A stretch of 64,000 nucleotides of DNA from an uncultured Muribaculaceae bacterium (GTDB taxonomy: Bacteria > Bacteroidota > Bacteroidia > Bacteroidales > Muribaculaceae). The stretch spans positions 1-64,000 of the forward strand of contig CANDNO010000001.1 of assembly GCA_947386115.1 (NCBI GenBank). The letters run 5' to 3'. The position numbers and the translations under genes are program-made. Positions 38,559 through 46,569 of this stretch are shown one piece after another (position 1 is the first letter of the stretch; each line of letters starts with the position of its first letter). The notes beneath the pieces were generated by a model that did not search any database, was not told the origin of the DNA, and saw only the letters and a program-made list of their open reading frames with translations.

Positions 38559-40025
38559 TCAGTGGTGTGAGCGACGTGCCGCGTCGATACGCAACAGTAT
38601 GAACAGCAGCACTGTGAAACCCCACAGCGACGAGCCTCCGTAGCTGAAGAAAGGCAGTGGAATGCCTATCACCGGGCAGAGGCCTATGACCATGCCTATG
38701 TTGATGCAGAAATGCACTATGAAATAGCTCGCCACGCAGTAGGCAAACACGCGGCCGAATGTCGTAGGCTGGCGTTCGGCTATGACGATCACTCGCAGAA
38801 TCAGCATCACAAACAACAGCATTGTGAGCGATGTGCCTATGAAACCTTGCTCCTCGCCTATGGTGCAGAATATGAAATCGGTGTGCTGTTCAGGCACATA
38901 TTTCAGCTTGGTCTGCGTGCCTTTGAGAAATCCTTTTCCGGCAAATCCTCCCGAACCGATTGCGATCTTTGACTGGTTGACGTTGTAGCCGGCCCTCAGT
39001 ATGTCGTCCTCGATGCCCAGTGCAACCTTGATACGCATCTGCTGGTGGGGTTTTAGCACCGATGTGAACACGTAGTTGACCGAGAACATGAAGGCGACGG
39101 CGATCACAGCCGCACCTATCGCCGCCAATATTTTACTCACACGGTATCGCAGCGTCTCGATGATGCAGTAAATGCAGGCGGCGCTTATGATTCCTATGAA
39201 ATAGTAGTTGCCCGGAATTTCGATTCCGCACAGGTCGAGGATCCATACGATGATGCCCGAACCGACGAATCCGAGCGCAGTGTTGCGTGCCGTGATCGTC
39301 GTCTTGCTGTAAAGCGCGAGCATCGCAACCATCGTTGCCATCACAAGGATATATACGGTAAACTGGCCCGACGGAATGCCCAACACCATAGTCTCGGTGA
39401 ATTTTACCGATATCACGAAAATAGCAACCGCCAGCACGGCCGAGAGTAGTACAAGACCGCTCATTCCTTCACGGTACAGGACAAAGAAAAGCCCGAGGTA
39501 AACGAGCGCCGAGCCTGTCTCGTTCTGAGCAAGAATGAGTATCACAGGCAGGAAGATGATGAGTAATGCCTTGAAATAGTTGGAGGTACGGGCGTTGAGG
39601 CTGAAGTTGTAGCCGCTGAACAGCTTGGCAAGGGCCAGCGCGGTGGCAAATTTTGCAAATTCGGCCGGCTGGATACTCATAGGGCCCATTACAATCCACG
39701 AGTGTGAACCCTTGATATTGGGCGCGATGAATATCGTTACAAGCAGCAGCAGCATGATGCCGGTATAGATAGGGTAGGCGTATGTCTCGTACATGCGCGC
39801 GTCGACGAGCAGCAACGCGAAGCCAAGTATGAATGACAATCCTATCCATCGTAGCTGTTTGCCCGAGAACTCGTCAAAATCAAAGATGCTCGCGTTGTCG
39901 AAGTCATAGCTTGCCGCATAGATGCTCACGGCGCCGGCTATCACCAGCAGCGCGTAGATGATGACGGTAAACCAGTCAATGCCTTTGAATGGCGACTCGG
40001 TGAGTTTAGTGCTTCTTGACTCCAC
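38559..40025 (-). CDS. rodA: peptidoglycan glycosyltransferase RodA
   Basis: A 488-residue SEDS-family polytopic membrane protein (about ten transmembrane segments) that polymerises peptidoglycan during cell elongation together with PBP2. Landmarks: IQPAEFAKFATALALAK, then EQHTDFIFCTIGEEQGF and PFFSYGGSSLWGF near the end. It is longer than the E. coli protein by an insertion of membrane segments in the middle (about 225-300). The start is GTG. It overlaps mrdA by 20 bases. Last gene of the mre operon. Confidence 0.95.
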   Translation of the reverse strand: MESRSTKLTESPFKGIDWFTVIIYALLVIAGAVSIYAASYDFDNASIFDFDEFSGKQLRWIGLSFILGFALLLVDARMYETYAYPIYTGIMLLLLVTIFIAPNIKGSHSWIVMGPMSIQPAEFAKFATALALAKLFSGYNFSLNARTSNYFKALLIIFLPVILILAQNETGSALVYLGLFFVLYREGMSGLVLLSAVLAVAIFVISVKFTETMVLGIPSGQFTVYILVMATMVAMLALYSKTTITARNTALGFVGSGIIVWILDLCGIEIPGNYYFIGIISAACIYCIIETLRYRVSKILAAIGAAVIAVAFMFSVNYVFTSVLKPHQQMRIKVALGIEDDILRAGYNVNQSKIAIGSGGFAGKGFLKGTQTKLKYVPEQHTDFIFCTIGEEQGFIGTSLTMLLFVMLILRVIVIAERQPTTFGRVFAYCVASYFIVHFCINIGMVIGLCPVIGIPLPFFSYGGSSLWGFTVLLFILLRIDAARRSHH

Positions 40026-41859
40026 TGTATATAATTGTGTTAGACTCGAGCATGCGTTGTTCGAGATATTTGCGTTCGGGTGCTATTTCTCCTTTCAGAT
40101 ATTTTTCTATCACAAGACTGCCTATGGGTACGCCGAAAGTGGCACCGAAGCCGGCATTCTCGACGTAGACACACACGGCGATCTCCGGGTCTTCGTAGGG
40201 TGCGAATCCCATGAATGCCGAGTGGTCGCGGCCGTGAGGATTCTGTGCGGTACCGGTCTTGCCGGCCACGGCTATATCGGGCAGGTTGGTAAGCCGGCAT
40301 GTGCCTCCGGTCACGGCCATGCGCATTCCCTCGGCCACCTCATGATACCAGCGCTCGTCGATGGTAGGGTAGTGCTTGTCGATGTATTCAGGTGCCATAA
40401 CCGTGTCCTGGATCTCTTTGACTACGTGGGGAGTAATGAACCATCCGCGATTGGCAATCGTGGCGCACACGTTGGCAATCTGCAGCGGGGTGGCACATAT
40501 CTCGCCCTGGCCTATCGACACCGAGATGATTGTATTGGCACTCCATCGTCCCTCGCCGTAGACACGGTCGTAGAAAGGAGCGTTCGGAAGGAATCCGCGG
40601 CTCTCCGACGGCATGTCGACGCCGAGTTTGTAGCCGTATCCCATTGATACAAGGTGATGTTTCCATACCTCGAAAGCCTCGGCCGGCGTGCCGTATTTCG
40701 ACCTCTTGTCGACCATGGCTTTGAAGCCCCAGCAGAAAAACGCGTTGCATGATGTCTGTAGCGCCGGTTTCAGCGGCAGTGGCGAACCGTGGCCGTGACA
40801 TCCCACGCGCAGTCCGCCCGAAATGAAGCCGTGTGAACACGGATAGGCCGTGCCGGTATTGATTATTCCCTCCTGTAGCAGTATGAGTCCCTGTCCCGGC
40901 TTGAATGTCGAGCCGGGAGGGTAGGCGGCCATAAGGGCGCGGTCAAACAGTGGTTTGTATGGATTGTTTACCAGGTTGCGGTACTCCTTGCCTCGCTGGC
41001 GTCCCACGAGAAGGGTAGGGTCGTACGTCGGGCTCGAGACCATCGCAAGTATCTCGCCGGTTTTGGGCTGTATGGCCACGACGGCACCGATCTTGTTGAC
41101 CATGAGGCTTTCGGCATATTGTTGCAAGCCCAGGTCGATACTGAGTTTGAGATTACGGCCCGATACGGGTGCTACGTCGAGCGTTCCGTCCTGGTATCGG
41201 CCCTGGATGCGGCCGTGAGCGTCGCGTATAAGCACCTCGACACCTTTCTGGCCTCTGAGGTAAGTATCGTAACTCTTCTCGATGCCAAGGTCGCCGCAAT
41301 AGTCGCCGCGCTGGTAATACGGGTCGTTGTCGATGTCGTTTTGTGACACCTCGCGTATGTTGCCGAGCACGTTGGCCGCGGTCTTGTGGTTGTACTGGCG
41401 CAGAATACGTTTCTGGATGAAAAATCCGGGATAACGGTACAGTTTTTCCTGAAGCCGGCCGTAATCCTGGGCCGACAGGTGGGTGATAAGCACCTGAGGC
41501 GTGTAGGTCGAGTAGCCCGGCGACTTCTTCATGTCCTGGAGTCGGGTGTCAAACTGTTCGCGCGTAAGGTTGAGCGTGTTGCAGAAGTCGAGCGTGTCAA
41601 ACTGCTGCACATCGCGGGGTATCATCATCACGTCGTAGGCCGGCTGGTTGAACACGATGAGTTCACCGTTGCGGTCATATATGAGTCCGCGCGAGGGGTA
41701 AACGGTCTTGTTCAGAAATGCATTGTTATCGGCATAGGCCTTGTACTTGCTGTCGTTGATCTGTAGGTCAAAAAGTCTGACGAGGTAAATCAGGGCAATG
41801 AACAGCAGGAATCCGGCAATGACATATTTGCGTTTTTCAAGTCTATAATCTTTTCTCAC
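40006..41859 (-). CDS. mrdA: penicillin-binding protein 2
   Basis: A 617-residue class B transpeptidase for lateral-wall synthesis. One N-terminal transmembrane helix (about 12-30), the PBP dimerisation domain, and the transpeptidase domain with STFK (317-320, nucleophile Ser317), SCN (370-372) and KTGT (533-536). The start is GTG at 41859, 17 bases inside mreD, and its end overlaps rodA, so translation is coupled along the operon. Confidence 0.96.
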   Translation of the reverse strand: MRKDYRLEKRKYVIAGFLLFIALIYLVRLFDLQINDSKYKAYADNNAFLNKTVYPSRGLIYDRNGELIVFNQPAYDVMMIPRDVQQFDTLDFCNTLNLTREQFDTRLQDMKKSPGYSTYTPQVLITHLSAQDYGRLQEKLYRYPGFFIQKRILRQYNHKTAANVLGNIREVSQNDIDNDPYYQRGDYCGDLGIEKSYDTYLRGQKGVEVLIRDAHGRIQGRYQDGTLDVAPVSGRNLKLSIDLGLQQYAESLMVNKIGAVVAIQPKTGEILAMVSSPTYDPTLLVGRQRGKEYRNLVNNPYKPLFDRALMAAYPPGSTFKPGQGLILLQEGIINTGTAYPCSHGFISGGLRVGCHGHGSPLPLKPALQTSCNAFFCWGFKAMVDKRSKYGTPAEAFEVWKHHLVSMGYGYKLGVDMPSESRGFLPNAPFYDRVYGEGRWSANTIISVSIGQGEICATPLQIANVCATIANRGWFITPHVVKEIQDTVMAPEYIDKHYPTIDERWYHEVAEGMRMAVTGGTCRLTNLPDIAVAGKTGTAQNPHGRDHSAFMGFAPYEDPEIAVCVYVENAGFGATFGVPIGSLVIEKYLKGEIAPERKYLEQRMLESNTIIYSGVKKH

Positions 41860-42364
41860 TGCGTTGGTTCATTAAGCTGTCGATACACATTATTACAATA
41901 AATGTAAGGATCGTGCTTCCTGTGATTCTCATCACGAGTTTCAGCGGGTTGAAAAGCGAGAATGCCTCGATGGTGAAAAACAGGATGCAGTAAAGCAGGG
42001 ATATGCTTATGGCATATTTCATGTAGACGGCTGCTCCGAGTGAACGCATCGACGGTTCGGGATTGGTAAGGTCCTCTTCACGCGGGAAATAGAGCCTCAA
42101 TACCGGCAGCCGCAGCGTGGCGAGAATAGTGCACGCCAGGGCGTTCATGCCGGCGGTGTCGCTGAAGATGTCGATCGTGAGTCCAAGCAGGAACGACAGT
42201 GTCATAACGCCTATAGACCCCATTGTCACCGGCAACCTCATTATGAAGTAGATGAAAGCCAGGGGCAAGGCGGTATCGAATAGGTACAGGCGGTTGAATA
42301 CCAGTACCTGGGCAAGTACAAGCACTAAGAAAAGCAGTGCAAACTGTAGTACGCTCTTGGCCAT
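41843..42364 (-). CDS. mreD: rod shape-determining protein MreD
   Basis: A 173-residue membrane protein with five or six hydrophobic segments, including LPLAFIYFIMRLPVTMG and GLTIDIFSDTAGMNALACT. MreD links MreC to the elongation complex. Sequence conservation is low in this family, so position between mreC and mrdA is the main evidence along with the membrane pattern. Confidence 0.9.
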   Translation of the reverse strand: MAKSVLQFALLFLVLVLAQVLVFNRLYLFDTALPLAFIYFIMRLPVTMGSIGVMTLSFLLGLTIDIFSDTAGMNALACTILATLRLPVLRLYFPREEDLTNPEPSMRSLGAAVYMKYAISISLLYCILFFTIEAFSLFNPLKLVMRITGSTILTFIVIMCIDSLMNQRSEKRL

Positions 42365-42367
42365 CGC

Positions 42368-43210
42368 TTACTTGTTGGAGGTTGATTCTATCTTTTTTAT
42401 TTCGTCGCGGTCGTTGCTCACGACAAGACGCACTGTGCTCAATTTAGAGAAGTCGGTGAGAAGTTCCACACGAAGGGTGAAGAAATTGTCATCGGCATTA
42501 TGCTCGTTTCCTTTTACTATTCCTACCGGTATTCCTTCGGGGAAGACTGCCGAGTAGCCGCTCGTGATGATCGTGTCGCCAGGCTCGAAAACAGTGTGTT
42601 TGGGCAACTCTTCGAGCAAGGCTTCGCGAGGACTTTTCCCGTCCCACACCAGCGAGCCGAACACATCGCTTCCTTTCAGTTTGCACGACAGACGAAAATC
42701 GGGGTTGAGCAGCGATATGATGCGCGAATACCTGTTGCCGGTTACATTGACCACTCCCACGACGCCGTTCTGGTCCACGACTCCCATCTCGGGTTTCACC
42801 CCGTCGGCTTCACCCTTGGCTATGGTTATATAGTTGTAGGGGTGAGTGATGGAGTTGTTGATAACAGGCGCGAGGATGAAGTCGTACTGTTTGAGCGGTT
42901 CGACCACAACGAGCGAGTCGGCGCTTGCCTCGAGTTCGAGCGCGTCGACTTTCGACCTCAGTGCTATCACCTCGCTCTCGAGCTGGGCGTTGCGTCGCTG
43001 CAGGTCATCGTTGATTGAACGCAGGTGGAAGTAGCCTGTCACCGAGTGGGCGGCATCATACACCGTAGCCGATACTCTCGACGCCGATGTCATGTAGACA
43101 TGGCGCTGATAGGGATTGTTGTTGAACAGCAGGGCACACGATATCACCACGTAGATTATGAATACAATCCACGCTCGATATCGTAACAGGAAAAGGAACA
43201 GATTGCGCAC
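42368..43210 (-). CDS. mreC: rod shape-determining protein MreC
   Basis: A 280-residue bitopic protein: one N-terminal transmembrane helix (about 10-30), a coiled coil (about 60-95, NDDLQRRNAQLESEVIALRS) and a beta-rich periplasmic domain with NSITHPYNYITIAKG, DQNGVVGVV and the downstream GDTIITSGYSAVFPEGIPVG. It scaffolds PBP2 and RodA. The start codon is GTG. Three bases before mreD. Confidence 0.95.
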   Translation of the reverse strand: MRNLFLFLLRYRAWIVFIIYVVISCALLFNNNPYQRHVYMTSASRVSATVYDAAHSVTGYFHLRSINDDLQRRNAQLESEVIALRSKVDALELEASADSLVVVEPLKQYDFILAPVINNSITHPYNYITIAKGEADGVKPEMGVVDQNGVVGVVNVTGNRYSRIISLLNPDFRLSCKLKGSDVFGSLVWDGKSPREALLEELPKHTVFEPGDTIITSGYSAVFPEGIPVGIVKGNEHNADDNFFTLRVELLTDFSKLSTVRLVVSNDRDEIKKIESTSNK

Positions 43211-43232
43211 AGTTCAGGCTTTAGCGCAGTCG

Positions 43233-44252
43233 TTAACGTATGAGGAACGAGAACGAGTTGATATGCTTCAAAGCTACGCCCGTACCTTTGGCAACTGACA
43301 GCAGCGGGTCTTCGGCAATATGGAACTGGATGCCGATTTTGTCGGTGAGACGCTTGTCGAGGCCGCGAAGCATGGCGCCGCCGCCTGCGAGCCAGATGCC
43401 GTTGTGAACGATGTCGGCATACAGCTCGGGCGGAGTCTCCTCCAGAGCGCTCAGCACGGCTGCTTCAATCTTCGAGATTGACTTCTCGATGCAGTGTGAG
43501 ATTTCCTGGTATGTTACCGGAATCTCCATCGGGAGGGCAGTGATCTGGTTGGGGCCGTGAACAACGTAGTCTTCGGGCGGGTTCTCGAGCTCGGTAAGGG
43601 CCGAGCCTACCTTGATCTTGATCTGTTCGGCAGTGGGAAGGCCTATGCGCACGTTGTGGGCGCGGCGCATGTGGGCCTGAATATCCTCTGTGAGGTCATC
43701 GCCGGCAATCTGTATGCTCTTGTTACTTACGATACCACCCAGCGAGATAACAGCAATCTCGGTTGTACCGCCGCCTATATCAACGATCATGTTACCTTCG
43801 GCAGCCTCGACGTCAAGGCCTATGCCCAAAGCTGCTGCCATGGGCTCGTAAAGCATATATACGTCGCGGCCGTTGGCGTGTTCCGACGAGTCGCGCACGG
43901 CACGTATCTCGACCTCGGTCGAGCCTGAGGGAATGCCTACAACCATGCGGAGCGAGGGTGAGAACCAGTTGCTCTTGCTGCTCGCTTTCTTGATGAGGCC
44001 TCGTATCATGAGCTCGGCTGCGTTAAAATCGGCAATCACACCTTTTCGCAGGGGGCGCACGGTGCGGATACCCTCGGGACAGCGTCCCTCCATCTGCTGC
44101 GCTTCCTTGCCGACGGCGATGAGCTTGTCGGTGCGCTTGTCAAGGGCCACAATCGACGGCTCGTTGATTACTATCTTGTCATTGTGAATTATGATAGTAT
44201 TGGCCGTTCCAAGGTCTATGGCTATTTCTTTTGTGAGAGAAAATAATCTCAT
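43233..44252 (-). CDS. mreB: rod shape-determining protein MreB
   Basis: A 339-residue bacterial actin that guides the elongation complex. ATP-binding motifs IDLGTANTIIIHNDK near residue 12, VDIGGGTTEIAVISLGG near 165 and LAGGGAMLRGLDK near 290. It follows purH by 31 bases and precedes mreC by 22, all on one strand. ATG start. Confidence 0.98.
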   Translation of the reverse strand: MRLFSLTKEIAIDLGTANTIIIHNDKIVINEPSIVALDKRTDKLIAVGKEAQQMEGRCPEGIRTVRPLRKGVIADFNAAELMIRGLIKKASSKSNWFSPSLRMVVGIPSGSTEVEIRAVRDSSEHANGRDVYMLYEPMAAALGIGLDVEAAEGNMIVDIGGGTTEIAVISLGGIVSNKSIQIAGDDLTEDIQAHMRRAHNVRIGLPTAEQIKIKVGSALTELENPPEDYVVHGPNQITALPMEIPVTYQEISHCIEKSISKIEAAVLSALEETPPELYADIVHNGIWLAGGGAMLRGLDKRLTDKIGIQFHIAEDPLLSVAKGTGVALKHINSFSFLIR

Positions 44253-44283
44253 TTAATTGCTATGTTATTGTGTATAAAAAGTA

Positions 44284-45816
44284 TCAATGTTTAAAGTGGC
44301 GGAAGCCTGTCTTGACCATTGTCATGTCGTGGGCGTCGCAGTACTCGATCGAGTCGTTGTCGCGGATAGAGCCTCCCGGGTGGATGACAGCCTCGATGCC
44401 TGCCTCGTGGGCAATCTCAACACAGTCGGCAAACGGGAAGAAGGCGTCCGATGCCATGGCTGCGCCCTTGAGGTCGAAACCGAACGACTGAGCCTTGGCG
44501 ATAGCCTGACGCAACGCGTCGACGCGCGAGGTCTGGCCTACGCCGCTCGCCAGGAGCTGGCCGCCGCGTGCGAGCACGATAGCGTTGCTCTTGCTCTGCT
44601 TCACGATCTTGTTGGCAAAGATCATGTCGGCAATCTGGTCGGTTGTGGGAGCTTTCTTGGTAACTACAGTGAGCTCGTCGGGGGTAACCATCTTGGTGTC
44701 GCGGTCCTGCATGAGCGCGCCGTTGAGCACCGAGCGGAACTGGCGTGTGGTGTCGAGAGCCTGTTTCTGAACGAGGATGATGCGGTTTTTCTTCTGCTCG
44801 AGAATTGCAAGAGCCTCATCGGTGTAGGCGGGAGCAATTACAACCTCAAAGAAAATCTTGTTCATCTCCTCGGCTGTCTCGGCATCGACCTCGCCGTTGG
44901 CAATGATTACGCCGCCGAAAGCCGATACAGGGTCACCTGCAAGTGCATCAATCCAGGCCTGTTTGATTGTCGGGCGCTGTGCGAGTCCGCATGCGTTGTT
45001 GTGCTTGAGAATGGCGATAGCCGGCTCGGCGTCAAACTCGGCGATAAGGTTGACTGCAGCATCGATATCGAGAAGGTTGTTGTAAGAGATTTCTTTGCCG
45101 TGGAGCTGGCTGAACATGGCGTCGAAGTCGCCGAAGAAGTAGCCGCGCTGGTGGGGGTTCTCGCCGTAACGCATTTTCTTCTCGCCGTCGAGAGCCACAC
45201 GCATTGCTGTGGGACCTTCCTCAGCGTCAAAGTAGTTGAAGATGGCTGTATCGTAGCCCGACGAAACGCCAAATGCCTCGCGTGCGAGTAAGCGGCGCTC
45301 GGCCAGGTTGGTAGTGGCACCATGCTCGCGGAGCATGTCGGCGATAAGGGGATACTGTTGCTTCGATGCCACGATGGCAACGTCGTTATAGTTTTTGGCG
45401 GCTGCGCGTATGAGCGAGATACCGCCTATATCTATCTTCTCGATGATGGCTGCGTTGTCGGCACCTGATTTCACAGTGTCAACAAACGGATACAGGTCGA
45501 CAATCACAAGGTCAATCTCGGGAATCTCGTATTGTGCTATCTGCTGGCGGTCACCTTCAAGGTCGCGACGGTTCAGAATGCCGCCGAACACCTTGGGATG
45601 AAGGGTCTTCACTCGTCCGCCCAGAATTGAGGGATAGCCGGTAAGATCTTCGACAGCCTCACATTCATAACCAAGACTTTCGATAAATGAGCGTGTTCCG
45701 CCGGTCGAAAGAAATTTCACACCGTCGGCGTGCAGCATTGCGAGAATCTCGTCAAGGCCGTCCTTGTGGAATACTGATACGAGAGCTGTTTTGATCTTCT
45801 TTACCTCTTGTGACAT
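44284..45816 (-). CDS. purH: bifunctional AICAR transformylase / IMP cyclohydrolase
   Basis: A 510-residue enzyme for the last two steps of IMP synthesis. N-terminal IMP cyclohydrolase (KTALVSVFHKDGLDEI, STGGTRSFIE, GRVKTLHPKVFGGIL) and C-terminal transformylase (from about 200: RYGENPHQRGYFFG, KHNNACGLA, ASDAFFPFADCVEIA, and IHPGGSIRDND). First gene of the unit running into mreB. No PurR box that I can recognise is upstream. Confidence 0.97.
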   Translation of the reverse strand: MSQEVKKIKTALVSVFHKDGLDEILAMLHADGVKFLSTGGTRSFIESLGYECEAVEDLTGYPSILGGRVKTLHPKVFGGILNRRDLEGDRQQIAQYEIPEIDLVIVDLYPFVDTVKSGADNAAIIEKIDIGGISLIRAAAKNYNDVAIVASKQQYPLIADMLREHGATTNLAERRLLAREAFGVSSGYDTAIFNYFDAEEGPTAMRVALDGEKKMRYGENPHQRGYFFGDFDAMFSQLHGKEISYNNLLDIDAAVNLIAEFDAEPAIAILKHNNACGLAQRPTIKQAWIDALAGDPVSAFGGVIIANGEVDAETAEEMNKIFFEVVIAPAYTDEALAILEQKKNRIILVQKQALDTTRQFRSVLNGALMQDRDTKMVTPDELTVVTKKAPTTDQIADMIFANKIVKQSKSNAIVLARGGQLLASGVGQTSRVDALRQAIAKAQSFGFDLKGAAMASDAFFPFADCVEIAHEAGIEAVIHPGGSIRDNDSIEYCDAHDMTMVKTGFRHFKH

Positions 45817-45923
45817 CGTTGTATAGTTTAATATAGTGTTTAATTGGTTTATTTATAAGCGTTTCTGTCGCTATATCGTAGCGCGTACCCGCCGGGTTGA
45901 CGTTACGGCTGCATATAGATGTG

Positions 45924-45954
45924 CAAAGTTAATAATAAAGGTTGGTGACTGAAA
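45924..45954 (-). promoter_or_regulatory. promoter of the purH-mre operon
   Basis: TTTC (45954-45951), 19-base spacer, TAACTTTG (45931-45924) on the minus strand. Full -7 match; one change at -33. The leader would be about 100 bases. Confidence 0.65.
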
Positions 45955-46037
45955 GTTAATTAATCATTTTATTGACCTCTGATAAATATTTTTTCACACT
46001 TTTTTAAAAACATTATACCGTTTCAGAAAAAAGTTTT

Positions 46038-46045
46038 TACTTTTG
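46038..46045 (+). promoter_or_regulatory. -7 element for the small lipoprotein gene
   Basis: TACTTTTG is a full TAnnTTTG match 27 bases before the ATG at 46073. No good -33 box is found at 19-21 bases. Confidence 0.4.
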
Positions 46046-46072
46046 CATTCATCATTAAAAAAGTTACTTAGT

Positions 46073-46483
46073 ATGAAAAAGTTTATCAGTATGATTGTCG
46101 TTGTGCTGGCAATGACAATTTCGTTAACGGGATGTAAGAGCGCCGACGACCGTTTGCGCGATGCCGTAGCCGAGTGTAACAATGATTGTCCGCAGGAGGT
46201 AGACAATGGTATATTTATACTGTCGTTTGAACTCGACGGCAAAAGTGTCGAAATGAACGTGGCTCTTGACCGTGATATCTATGGTGTCGCTTCTCTCGAA
46301 GATTACACCAATGCCATAGGAGGAGAGATGGAAAAGGTCCTCACTGCCGGCGATGACGCTGATATTGAGTCTCTTGTGAACGCGTGTCGCAAGACCAACC
46401 GCGGCTTTGTCGTAAACGTCATGTGGACCGACGAAGATGACGATGAAGTGTGGGAATACCGCATACGCCCCGAGGATCTATAA
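46073..46483 (+). CDS. small lipoprotein of unknown function
   Basis: A 136-residue lipoprotein (lipobox SLTGC, about Cys20). The mature part is acidic and begins KSADDRLRDAVAECNNDCPQ, with a pair of cysteines; later FILSFELDGKSVEMNVAL and VNVMWTDEDDDEVWEYRI. I do not recognise the family. The ATG at 46073 was chosen because it starts the signal peptide. Convergent with malQ and sharing a terminator with it. Confidence 0.75.
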   Translation: MKKFISMIVVVLAMTISLTGCKSADDRLRDAVAECNNDCPQEVDNGIFILSFELDGKSVEMNVALDRDIYGVASLEDYTNAIGGEMEKVLTAGDDADIESLVNACRKTNRGFVVNVMWTDEDDDEVWEYRIRPEDL

Positions 46484-46501
46484 TATTACTTAGATAAACT
46501 G

Positions 46502-46542
46502 ATAGAGGCAGCAGACTCGATATGTGATTCTGCTGCCTCTAT
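46502..46542. terminator. hairpin between the small lipoprotein gene and malQ
   Basis: Perfect 14-bp stem ATAGAGGCAGCAGA / TCTGCTGCCTCTAT (46502-46515, 46529-46542) between convergent genes. T runs are poor on both sides, so efficiency is uncertain. Confidence 0.65.
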
Positions 46543-46569
46543 TGTATTAGAGCCGATTCGACATCGGGG

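Noticed and set aside
44287..45291. 334-codon open frame antisense to purH
   Set aside because: Same reason: full-length purH with every conserved block lies on the other strand.
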